A stretch of 6,885 nucleotides of DNA from an uncultured Nocardioides sp. (GTDB lineage: Bacteria > Actinomycetota > Actinomycetes > Propionibacteriales > Nocardioidaceae). Shown here in pieces: positions 1 through 5,229 of this stretch. The stretch spans positions 1 to 6,885 of the forward strand of contig NZ_CAMPGZ010000212.1 of the NCBI RefSeq assembly GCF_946885725.1, given 5' to 3'. The notes beneath the pieces were generated by a model. It was not told the origin of the DNA. It did not search any database and was given only the letters and a program-made list of their open reading frames with translations. The position numbers were made by a program, and so were the translations under genes. Within the stretch, counting starts at the first letter, position 1. Every line of letters starts with the position of its first letter.

Positions 1-28
1 GAGGGAGGTTCGAGCCGGGTCGGCGAAC

Positions 29-2386
29 TCAGACGGCCTGGGACTCGGCGTCGACGAGGCCGTGGTTGGCGCGGAGCACGTCGACGACGGCGCCCGGCGG
101 CATCGGGCGGTGCAGCAGGTAGCCCTGCGCGAACGGCGCGTGCACGTGGTCGCGCAGGTGCTCGAGCTGGGTGCTGCGCTCGATGCCCTCGATGACGACG
201 TCGAGGCCGAGGGCCTGGCCCATCATCGTGATCGAGCAGAGCAGCGCGCACGAGCGCTCGTCGCGGTCGATGGCGTCGGAGAACGACGCGTCGGTCTTGA
301 TGATCCGCACCGGCATGTCCTGCAGGTAGCCGATCGACGAGAACCCGACGCCGAAGTCGTCGATCGCGAAGTGCACGCCGAGGTCGGCGATCTGCGCCAT
401 CGCCTCGATCGACACCGGGTCGTCGCCGATCATGTCGCGCTCGGTGATCTCGAGGACCAGCGTGGCTCCCTGCATCCGGTCGCGCGTCCAGCGCACCCGG
501 TCCACGAAGTCCGCCTCGCGCAGCTGCTTGGCCGAGATGTTGACCGCGATGGTGAGGTCGCCGCCGGCGGCCTCGAGCAGCGCCGGCGCATCCTCGGCCG
601 CCCGCTCGAGGATCGCGTCGCCGAGCGGCACGATCAGGCCGCTCTCCTCGGCGATCTTGATGAAGACGTCCGGAGGTACGTCGACGCCGTTGGAGTTCCA
701 GCGGGCCAGCGCCTCGACGCCGGTGATCCGGCCGGTGGAGGCCCGGACGACGGGCTGGTAGACGAGCGTGAGCTCGTTGGCGGCCACCGACGCGCGCAGG
801 GACTCGACGAGCTCGAGCCGCTGCAGCCGGGTGCGGCCGAGGGCGCCCTCGTAGGTGACGTACTGGTTCTTGCCGCGCGCCTTGGCCTCGTACATCGCCA
901 GGTCGGCGTTGCGGAGCAGGCTCTCGGAGGTGTCACCGGGCTCGCCGAACGCGACGCCGATGCTGGCGCTGAGCGACAGCCGGTGGCCGGCGACATGCGC
1001 GCCGGAGGAGAGCGCGGCCAGGATCCGCTCGCAGGCGGCGTCGACCTCGATCGGGCGGACGTCCTCGAGCAGGATCGCGAACTCGTCGCCGCCGAGCCGG
1101 GCGACCGTGTCGCTGGCGCGCACGCACGAGTTGAGCCGCTGGGCGAAGTCGATGAGCACGGCGTCGCCGGCCGCGTGACCGAACCGGTCGTTGACCGGCT
1201 TGAAACCGTCGAGGTCGACGAAGAGCAGCGCGATGCGCGTGCCGCGGCGGCGCGAGAGGTGCAGCGCGTGCTCGGCGCGGTCCAGGAGCACGCTGCGGTT
1301 GGGCAGGTTGGTGAGCAGGTCGTGCCGTGCCAGGTGGGTCATGTCCTCGGTCAGCCGCAGCCGAGCAAACGCGTCGGAGAAGACCGCGACCAGCGCCTCC
1401 AGGGCTTGCTGGTCGGCGGCGGTCGTCGACCGAGCGCGGTGCTTGCCGGGCGCGACCAGCCAGCGGTCGTGCTGTCCGTCCTGGAGCTGAGCACCGATCT
1501 CGTGCGGGCTCGGCGGCGTGGTGCGGACCTCGACTTCCGAGTTCTTGAGCCGCAGCAGCCTCCGGGCGTCCTCGAGCAGCGCGTCGACCACCTTGCTGGT
1601 GTCGGAGAGGGTCTGGGCCCGTACGGCGGCGTCGAACAGCACCTGGAGGCGTCGGGCGTTCTCGGCGCCGTGGGTCACCGACCGGGTGGCGATCAGCAGG
1701 GTGACCAGCGGTACGGCGAACGGGATCAACGTGAAGTCAGGCGTGTTGCGCACCACCACGGCGGCGAGATAGCCGAGCGAGTCGAACGGCACGAAGCAGG
1801 AGACCGCGATGACCGTGCCGCGCTGCAGGAGCTGCTCGCGGATCGGCGCGCGCTCCTCGAGCGCCACCGAGATCGCCGAGGCCAAGAAGTCGATCGAGAA
1901 GTAGACGGTGGCCGCGATGAGCACCGCGACCATCTCGAGCAGGCTGTTCTCGGGCGCGTCGATCTTGCTGACCACGACGACGGCGGCCGCTCCTCCCAGG
2001 GCGCCGACGCCGATGTTGAACAGCTTGATGACGGTGCGCTTGTCGCTGGTGAGCTGCGTCGCGACGACGCCGAGGCCCCAGAGGACCAGTGACTCCTCCG
2101 GGTTCATCGTGCACAGCAGGAACATCAGCACGCAGGAGTCGAAGCCGACCTCGATGCCGCCGTCGGCCCGGTCGAGCACCAGCGGGAACCGCGCGATGAT
2201 CATGATCAGCGGCACGATCAGCAGCTCGAGCCCCTTGTACGGCAGCTCCGGGGCGCCCATCGTGACCAGCGCGTAGAGCACCGAGCCGACGCCGAGCACG
2301 AGGATCCCGGTGTCGAAGACACGGCTCGCCAACGGCACCTCAGCTGAGGGTGCCGCGGGTGGCAGCGTCGCAACGGGCTCGGACAT
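29..2386 (-). CDS. membrane-anchored GGDEF-EAL bifunctional c-di-GMP synthase/phosphodiesterase
   Basis: Predicted to make and/or degrade cyclic di-GMP at the cytoplasmic membrane. With the ATG at 2386 it has 785 residues. Residues ~26-234 form about seven hydrophobic segments (an unassigned sensor, MASE-like in layout). Residues ~245-345 are a weak GAF-like helical linker. The GGDEF domain (~350-515) has the metal-site FVDLD pattern (D391, D393), RLGGDEF (GGDEF 432-436) and an RxxD inhibitory site (RASD, 423-426) at the canonical distance upstream. The EAL domain (~530-770) keeps EAL 558-560, N616, E646, D676-D677, K697, E733 and Q754, spaced as in active phosphodiesterases. Both activities are therefore possible; which one dominates cannot be read from sequence. 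A GTG at 2443 would add 19 residues. I prefer 2386 because the Ala/Pro-rich MSEPVATLPP start looks natural, neither start has a Shine-Dalgarno, and a promoter-like element lies just before 2386. Confidence 0.93.
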   Translation of the reverse strand: MSEPVATLPPAAPSAEVPLASRVFDTGILVLGVGSVLYALVTMGAPELPYKGLELLIVPLIMIIARFPLVLDRADGGIEVGFDSCVLMFLLCTMNPEESLVLWGLGVVATQLTSDKRTVIKLFNIGVGALGGAAAVVVVSKIDAPENSLLEMVAVLIAATVYFSIDFLASAISVALEERAPIREQLLQRGTVIAVSCFVPFDSLGYLAAVVVRNTPDFTLIPFAVPLVTLLIATRSVTHGAENARRLQVLFDAAVRAQTLSDTSKVVDALLEDARRLLRLKNSEVEVRTTPPSPHEIGAQLQDGQHDRWLVAPGKHRARSTTAADQQALEALVAVFSDAFARLRLTEDMTHLARHDLLTNLPNRSVLLDRAEHALHLSRRRGTRIALLFVDLDGFKPVNDRFGHAAGDAVLIDFAQRLNSCVRASDTVARLGGDEFAILLEDVRPIEVDAACERILAALSSGAHVAGHRLSLSASIGVAFGEPGDTSESLLRNADLAMYEAKARGKNQYVTYEGALGRTRLQRLELVESLRASVAANELTLVYQPVVRASTGRITGVEALARWNSNGVDVPPDVFIKIAEESGLIVPLGDAILERAAEDAPALLEAAGGDLTIAVNISAKQLREADFVDRVRWTRDRMQGATLVLEITERDMIGDDPVSIEAMAQIADLGVHFAIDDFGVGFSSIGYLQDMPVRIIKTDASFSDAIDRDERSCALLCSITMMGQALGLDVVIEGIERSTQLEHLRDHVHAPFAQGYLLHRPMPPGAVVDVLRANHGLVDAESQAV

Positions 2387-2393
2387 GGCGCAA

Positions 2394-2421
2394 TCAGTAT
2401 CGGCCGGGAGACCGCGGACAA
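2394..2421 (-). promoter_or_regulatory. possible promoter of the GGDEF-EAL gene, predicting a leaderless mRNA
   Basis: On the minus strand TTGTCC (2416-2421), a 16-base spacer and TACTGA (2394-2399) end 7 bases before the ATG at 2386. Transcription would then begin at or next to the start codon, which fits the absence of a Shine-Dalgarno. The -10 lacks the usual final T, so this is the weakest of the leaderless promoters in the window. Confidence 0.3.
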
Positions 2422-2440
2422 TCGGCGTTTTGCCCCACTT

Positions 2441-2454
2441 CACACAGGTGTGTG
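2441..2454. promoter_or_regulatory. 14-base palindrome upstream of the GGDEF-EAL gene (possible operator)
   Basis: CACACA-GG-TGTGTG has perfect 6-base arms around two bases. It lies about 20 bases upstream of the candidate -35 and overlaps the alternative GTG start at 2443. Its position would suit an activator or repressor site for the c-di-GMP gene. It is short and low in complexity, so it could be chance. Confidence 0.25.
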
Positions 2455-2483
2455 TCCCGGGCCCCTCGGCCGGCGGGTCGAGG

Positions 2484-2690
2484 TCAGGCGTCCGAGCCGA
2501 CCGGGACGACCTCGCGCAGGAACTGGCGCGCGGAGAGGAAGTCGCCGAGCGACTGCTTGTGCTCGTCGCAGGCGAGCCAGGTCTTGCGGCGCTCGGGCTC
2601 GTGCAGCTTGGGGTTGTTCCAGCGCAGCTCCCATACCGCCGGCGCCCGGCAACCCTTGGCGGAGCACGTCAACGGCTCATCGTCCGCCAT
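2484..2690 (-). CDS. small Cys/His zinc-ribbon-like actinobacterial protein (often mislabelled acetone carboxylase)
   Basis: This 68-residue protein has no known function that I can name. C9, C14, C41 and H44 (C-x4-C ... C-x2-H) look like a single zinc site, in the pattern TCSAKGC ... LACDEH. Between them is an aromatic, basic stretch (W20, W24, W38), and the C-terminal tail LGDFLSARQFL is probably helical. Very similar small proteins occur widely in Actinobacteria and are often called 'acetone carboxylase' in databases. The length and lack of any carboxylase domain make that name untenable. The start is set by a good Shine-Dalgarno (GGGAGG at 2700-2705, 9 bases before the ATG). That site lies inside the perfect palindrome CTCCCGGGAG (2701-2710) plus one base, so it could be masked by folding. 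The gene begins about 20 bases after the 6C-like RNA hairpins, so its transcript may come from read-through. Confidence 0.85.
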   Translation of the reverse strand: MADDEPLTCSAKGCRAPAVWELRWNNPKLHEPERRKTWLACDEHKQSLGDFLSARQFLREVVPVGSDA

Positions 2691-2708
2691 GGCCGCGCAC
2701 CTCCCGGG

Positions 2709-2761
2709 AGAAAGTCAGCGGCGGTGCCGGACGACCACGGGGGAAGCCGTCCGGCACCGCC
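2709..2761 (-). terminator. intrinsic-terminator-like hairpin B ending the 6C-like RNA
   Basis: A perfect 14-pair GC-rich stem (2748-2761 with 2720-2733) is followed on the minus strand by GCTGACTTTCT. The T-tract is weak and separated from the stem, as is common in high-GC actinobacteria, so termination may be partial. The next gene starts at 2690, only about 20 bases beyond, so the hairpin could act as an attenuator for it. Confidence 0.5.
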
Positions 2762-2798
2762 AGAACGCGAACTCAGACGGGGGAGGCTGAGCTCGCGC
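2709..2798 (-). ncRNA. 6C-like actinobacterial small RNA (two hairpins with C-run loops)
   Basis: Read on the minus strand, the region folds into two adjacent hairpins separated by TTCT. Hairpin A (2797 to 2766) pairs CGCGAGCTCAG with CTGAGTTCGCG, 11 pairs including one G-U, and has a 10-base loop. Hairpin B (2761 to 2720) is a perfect 14-base stem, GGCGGTGCCGGACG with its complement, and has a 14-base loop. Both loops carry the identical octamer TCCCCCGT (2777-2784 and 2737-2744). Two stem-loops with conserved C-runs in the loops define the 6C RNA of actinomycetes. In mycobacteria that RNA is reported to regulate mRNAs by pairing through its C-rich loops. The predicted length of about 90 bases is close to the mycobacterial RNA. 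Here each run has five Cs rather than six. The ends are inferred from the promoter-like element upstream and the T-rich CTTTCT after hairpin B. Confidence 0.8.
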
Positions 2799-2804
2799 CG
2801 ATGG

Positions 2805-2834
2805 ATTGTTGCACGGGCAACCAGTCGATTCCAA
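2805..2834 (-). promoter_or_regulatory. possible promoter of the 6C-like RNA
   Basis: On the minus strand TTGGAA (2829-2834), an 18-base spacer and AACAAT (2805-2810) give four of six matches to each consensus hexamer. The -10 ends 7 bases before 2797, exactly where the first hairpin stem begins, so the RNA would start with almost no 5' tail. Confidence 0.35.
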
Positions 2835-2858
2835 CAGCCGGCAAGCGTCACCCCGAAC

Positions 2859-2890
2859 ACGTTTGCATCGGTCTGGACCGGTGCAAACGT
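2859..2890. repeat. 32-base near-perfect palindrome between the DUF3099 gene and the 6C-like RNA
   Basis: ACGTTTGCATCGGTC (2859-2873), TG, then GACCGGTGCAAACGT (2876-2890) gives 15-base arms with one mismatch that would be a G-U pair in RNA. It lies 45 bases after the DUF3099 stop and about 60 bases upstream of the predicted start of the 6C-like RNA. It may be the DUF3099 terminator, although no T-run follows on either strand, or an operator-like site for the small RNA. A second short inverted repeat, GTCCC (2889-2893) with GGGAC (2901-2905), abuts it. Confidence 0.6.
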
Positions 2891-2934
2891 CCCTGTAACG
2901 GGGACCCCGGGCGTGTCGGTGCGACCGTTTGCGG

Positions 2935-3234
2935 TCAGGGGTGGTCCGGTCCCTCGATCGCGCGCCGCGAGAGGTCCGGCCCGAGGTCGTCGGGACCACC
3001 CGGATCGGCGGCCGAGCCGGCGTTCGCCATCACCACCGCGATGTAGGGGAGCACGAACGACGCGATCAGGAACACCCACATGAACCAGTGCCCGAGGCTC
3101 ACCACGGCCAGCAGGAAGCAGACCGTCCGGATGGACATGGAGATGACGTAACGGCGCTGCCGCCCCGCGATGTCCTCGCTGTGGCTGCGCGTGGCGCTGG
3201 TGATGCGGACCGGCTCGGGGTCCTTGCGGGGCAT
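2935..3234 (-). CDS. DUF3099 family two-helix membrane protein
   Basis: This 99-residue protein is of unknown function and recognisable as the actinobacterial DUF3099 family. It has a basic N-terminal cytoplasmic segment with ITSATRSHSEDIAGRQRRYV (~11-30), two closely spaced hydrophobic helices (~30-47 and ~50-70) and a polar Gly/Pro/Asp-rich tail (~72-99). I chose the ATG at 3234 over a GTG at 3312, because family homology begins soon after it and the extra 26 residues are low-complexity Ala/Arg. GGAGGG directly abuts this ATG with no spacing, too close for a normal ribosome site. A TACCGT -10-like box ends 6 bases upstream, so a leaderless transcript is more likely. The gene is divergent from the dodecin gene. 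Confidence 0.85.
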   Translation of the reverse strand: MPRKDPEPVRITSATRSHSEDIAGRQRRYVISMSIRTVCFLLAVVSLGHWFMWVFLIASFVLPYIAVVMANAGSAADPGGPDDLGPDLSRRAIEGPDHP

Positions 3235-3240
3235 CCCTCC

Positions 3241-3246
3241 ACGGTA
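3241..3246 (-). promoter_or_regulatory. -10 box of the DUF3099 gene (leaderless spacing)
   Basis: Minus-strand TACCGT fits the actinobacterial TAnnnT -10 and ends 6 bases before the ATG at 3234. No convincing -35 is visible. Confidence 0.45.
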
Positions 3247-3331
3247 CGCCGCACGCGCGGGCGAACCCAGGGCGGCCGACGGCAACTCGCGCTCCGCCCT
3301 TGCGACCGACACGGACCGGGCGAGCCGGGTC

Positions 3332-3337
3332 TAGGCT
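3332..3337 (+). promoter_or_regulatory. -10 box of the dodecin gene (leaderless spacing)
   Basis: TAGGCT fits TAnnnT and ends 7 bases before the ATG at 3345, so transcription would start on the A of the ATG. There is no Shine-Dalgarno in the 7 bases between. No clear -35 is seen. Confidence 0.5.
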
Positions 3338-3344
3338 GCGGCGC

Positions 3345-3557
3345 ATGACGAACCGTACGTACCGCGTCACCGAGATCGTCGGCACCTCTCCCGACGGCAT
3401 CGACCAGGCCATCCGCAACGGCATCGAGCGCGCGTCGCGGACGCTGCGCCACCTCGACTGGTTCGAGGTCACCCAGATCCGCGGGCAGGTGAAGGACGAG
3501 CAGGTCGAGCACTTCCAGGTCGGGCTGAAGCTCGGCTTCCGCCTCGAGGACGACTGA
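3345..3557 (+). CDS. dodecin (flavin-storage/buffering protein)
   Basis: This 70-residue protein spans the full length of the dodecin family. Dodecins are small cytoplasmic proteins that assemble as hollow dodecamers and bind flavins (riboflavin, FMN or FAD depending on lineage), apparently for storage and protection. Visible family features are the VTEIVGTSPDGIDQAI start, a central helix (~17-36), W39 in HLDWFEV (the tryptophan that stacks on flavin), Q58 in FQVGLKLGF (flavin-contacting glutamine), and the final strand ending LEDD. The ATG at 3345 gives the usual dodecin N-terminus and sits directly behind a TAGGCT box. The gene lies just before fabG but probably forms its own unit, since a hairpin and a separate promoter lie between them. 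Confidence 0.93.
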   Translation: MTNRTYRVTEIVGTSPDGIDQAIRNGIERASRTLRHLDWFEVTQIRGQVKDEQVEHFQVGLKLGFRLEDD

Positions 3558-3585
3558 CCGCCGTACCGGCTCCGCACTGACTCCG

Positions 3586-3602
3586 GGGCCGCGACGCGGC
3601 CC
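3586..3602 (+). terminator. GC-rich hairpin after dodecin (possible terminator)
   Basis: GGGCCGC (3586-3592), GAC, GCGGCCC (3596-3602) is a perfect 7-pair stem with a 3-base loop, 28 bases after the dodecin stop and before the fabG promoter. There is no T-tract, so strength is uncertain. Confidence 0.4.
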
Positions 3603-3615
3603 GCATGGATTCTGC

Positions 3616-3629
3616 CTACCCCTCGGTAG
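3616..3629. promoter_or_regulatory. palindrome over the fabG promoter (possible TetR-type operator)
   Basis: CTACC-CCTC-GGTAG has perfect 5-base arms and ends 4 bases before the fabG -10 box. It spans about -31 to -18 relative to the predicted start, so a bound protein would block RNA polymerase. The core TACC-N4-GGTA resembles sites I associate with actinobacterial TetR regulators of acyl-CoA metabolism. That link is from memory and unverified. Confidence 0.4.
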
Positions 3630-3633
3630 CCGA

Positions 3634-3639
3634 TAGCGT
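3634..3639 (+). promoter_or_regulatory. -10 box of fabG (leaderless spacing)
   Basis: TAGCGT fits TAnnnT and ends 7 bases before the GTG at 3647. If used, the mRNA starts at or beside that GTG, which rules out translation from the upstream in-frame ATG at 3605. Confidence 0.55.
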
Positions 3640-3646
3640 CGCGGCC

Positions 3647-4351
3647 GTGAGCAGATCGGTACTCGTCACCGGAGGCAACCGCGGCATCGGCCGCGCCATC
3701 GCCGAAGCCTTCCTCGAAGCGGGGGACCAGGTCGCGGTCACGACCCGCAACGGCGGCGCGCCCGACGGCGCACTCGACGTGCGCTGCGACGTCACCGACC
3801 CCGAGTCGGTGGAGGCGGCGTTCAAGGAGATCGAGGAGAAGCACGGCCCGGTCGAGGTGCTCGTCGCCAACGCCGGCATCACCCGCGACACGTTGCTGCT
3901 CCGGATGAGCGAGGACGACTGGTCCTCGGTCATCGAGACCAACCTCACCGGCACCTTCCGGGTCGCGAAGCGCGCCGCCAAGGGCATGCTCCGGCTGCGC
4001 CGCGGCCGGATCGTGCTGATCTCCTCCGTGGTGGGACTGCTCGGCTCGGCCGGCCAGGTCAACTACGCGGCGAGCAAGGCCGGCCTGGTCGGGATGGCCC
4101 GCTCCATGGCCCGCGAGCTCGGCAGCCGCTCGATCACGACCAACGTGGTCGCGCCCGGGTTCGTCGAGACCGAGATGACCGCGGTGCTGCCCGAGGAGAA
4201 GCAGGCGGAGTACAAGGCGCAGATCCCGCTCGGCCGCTACGCGAGCGTCGACGAGGTCGCCAAGGTGGTGCGCTGGGTTTCCTCCGAGGAGGCCGGGTAC
4301 ATCACCGGTGCGGTCATCCCCGTCGACGGCGGCCTCGGCATGGGCCACTGA
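3647..4351 (+). CDS. fabG: 3-oxoacyl-[acyl-carrier-protein] reductase, MabA type
   Basis: Reduces 3-oxoacyl-ACP to 3-hydroxyacyl-ACP with NADPH, the first reductive step of type II fatty-acid elongation, in the cytoplasm. The 234-residue short-chain dehydrogenase has TGGNRGIG (8-15) for cofactor binding and R34 in the position expected to hold the NADPH 2'-phosphate. It also has NAG at 75-77 and the catalytic set N99, S127, Y140 and K144 in ISSVVG and YAASK. The C-terminal PVDGGLGMGH is typical of FabG. An in-frame ATG at 3605 would add 14 residues (MDSAYPSVADSVAA). I chose GTG 3647 because the protein then starts directly at the first beta strand and the -10 box and palindrome fall upstream of it. 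The gene is followed 87 bases later by fabI, the conserved actinobacterial mabA-inhA order. Confidence 0.95.
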   Translation: MSRSVLVTGGNRGIGRAIAEAFLEAGDQVAVTTRNGGAPDGALDVRCDVTDPESVEAAFKEIEEKHGPVEVLVANAGITRDTLLLRMSEDDWSSVIETNLTGTFRVAKRAAKGMLRLRRGRIVLISSVVGLLGSAGQVNYAASKAGLVGMARSMARELGSRSITTNVVAPGFVETEMTAVLPEEKQAEYKAQIPLGRYASVDEVAKVVRWVSSEEAGYITGAVIPVDGGLGMGH

Positions 4352-4360
4352 CACGACCCG

Positions 4361-4409
4361 GGTGATCGAGCCCGCGAGCAACGGGGTGGTCGAGCCCGTC
4401 GAGACCACC
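4361..4409. repeat. repeat element between fabG and fabI (dispersed palindromic type)
   Basis: GGTGATCGAGCCCG (4361-4374) is repeated as GGTGGTCGAGCCCG (4385-4398), 24 bases later with one mismatch. The second copy is part of an imperfect hairpin, GGTGGT (4385-4390) with ACCACC (4404-4409) and an inner CGA/TCG. Motifs of the form GGTGGTCGAGCC...GAGACC look like intergenic repeats I associate with Nocardioides and related genomes. With one locus in view, dispersal is inferred. It lies where it could weaken or modulate fabG-fabI read-through. Confidence 0.5.
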
Positions 4410-4438
4410 GAACAACCAGACGAGGCACGAGGAGCAGC

Positions 4439-5209
4439 ATGGGCATTCTGGACGGCAAGCGGATCCTGGTCGCCGGCGTCACGATGGACAGCTCCATCGG
4501 CTTCGCCGTGGCGCGGGTGGCGCAGCAGGAGGGCGCCACCGTGCTGGTGTCGAACTTCGGCCGCGCGCTGAGCATCACCAAGCGCATCGTCAACCGGCTG
4601 CCCGAGCCGGCGCCGGTGATCGAGCTCGACGTGACGGACCAGGAGCACCTCGACCGGCTGGCCGACCAGATTCGTGAGCACGTCGACGGGCTGGACGGCG
4701 TCGTGCACTCCGTGGCGTACGGCAACCCCGAGACGCTGCTCGGCGGCAAGTTCCTCGACGGTCCGTGGGAGGACGTCGCCCAGGCCGTCCAGGTGTCGGC
4801 GTACTCCCTGAAGTCCCTGTCGACCGCCTGCCTGCCGCTGATGGGCGAGGGCGGCTCGATCGTCGGCATGACGTTCGACGCGAGCGTGGCGTGGCCGGCG
4901 TACGACTGGATGGGCTTCTCGAAGGCAGCGCTGGAGTCGTGCTCGCGCTACCTCGCCCGCGACCTCGGACCGAAGGGCATCCGGGTCAACCTCGTGTCGG
5001 CGGGACCGCTGAAGACCCTGGCCGCCAAGGCGATCCCGGGCTTCGAGGAGCTCGAGTCGATGTGGAGCGACCGGTCGCCGCTCGGCTGGGACGAGAAGGA
5101 CACCGAGCCGACCGCGCGCGCCGTCGTGGCAATGCTGTCGGACTGGTTCCCCGCGACCACAGGGGAGATCGTGCACGTCGACGGTGGCTACCACGCGATG
5201 GGTGCATGA
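4439..5209 (+). CDS. fabI: enoyl-[acyl-carrier-protein] reductase (NADH), InhA-like
   Basis: Reduces trans-2-enoyl-ACP to acyl-ACP with NADH, the last step of each type II elongation round. It is the family targeted by triclosan and, in mycobacteria, activated isoniazid. The 256-residue protein has the FabI/InhA nucleotide-binding variant AGVTMDSSIGFA (12-23). It also has LDVTDQEH with D64 (63-70), HSVAYG (90-95, S91 matching the InhA serine at which resistance mutations occur), F146 in GMTFD, and catalytic Y155-x6-K162. The C-terminus reads GEIVHVDGGYHAMGA. It is closer to InhA than to the E. coli type in these motifs. GAGGAG (4429-4434) 4 bases before the ATG is a clear Shine-Dalgarno, unlike the neighbouring leaderless-type genes, which fits translation as the second gene of a fabG-fabI message. 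No mycolate role should be assumed. Confidence 0.95.
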   Translation: MGILDGKRILVAGVTMDSSIGFAVARVAQQEGATVLVSNFGRALSITKRIVNRLPEPAPVIELDVTDQEHLDRLADQIREHVDGLDGVVHSVAYGNPETLLGGKFLDGPWEDVAQAVQVSAYSLKSLSTACLPLMGEGGSIVGMTFDASVAWPAYDWMGFSKAALESCSRYLARDLGPKGIRVNLVSAGPLKTLAAKAIPGFEELESMWSDRSPLGWDEKDTEPTARAVVAMLSDWFPATTGEIVHVDGGYHAMGA

Positions 5210-5217
5210 CCGCCCGG

Positions 5218-5223
5218 TAGCGT
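5218..5223 (+). promoter_or_regulatory. -10 box before the Mur-ligase-family gene (leaderless spacing)
   Basis: TAGCGT, identical to the fabG box, ends 6 bases before the GTG at 5230, inside the 20-base gap after fabI. No Shine-Dalgarno precedes the GTG. The gene may be transcribed on its own as well as by read-through from fabI. Confidence 0.45.
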
Positions 5224-5229
5224 CACCGC

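Noticed and set aside
62..2092. 676-codon open frame on the plus strand opposite the GGDEF-EAL gene
   Set aside because: Its composition (Val/Asp/Glu/Arg repeats) is the mirror of GC-biased codons in the real gene, with no domain and no ribosome site.
2720..2791. CRISPR or tandem-repeat reading of the two ACGGGGGA octamers
   Set aside because: Only two copies, each in the loop of a different hairpin; the two-hairpin RNA explains them better.
2735..2890. tRNA or riboswitch in the intergenic region
   Set aside because: No cloverleaf, CCA-acceptor pattern or known aptamer core; the hairpins fit a 6C-like RNA and a palindrome.
2310..3083. 257-codon plus-strand frame across the small Cys/His gene and the intergenic region
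   Set aside because: It overlaps the Cys/His gene, the 6C-like RNA and the DUF3099 3' end; the product is low-complexity and unlike any family.
3605..3646. ATG at 3605 as the fabG start
   Set aside because: The added 14 residues are not SDR-like, and the -10 box and palindrome fall within this stretch, favouring GTG 3647.
2669..5194. 841-codon open frame on the minus strand opposite fabG, fabI and dodecin
   Set aside because: It is Arg/His/Asp/Gly-rich with no recognisable domain and lies antisense to three well-supported genes; long antisense frames are expected at this GC content.
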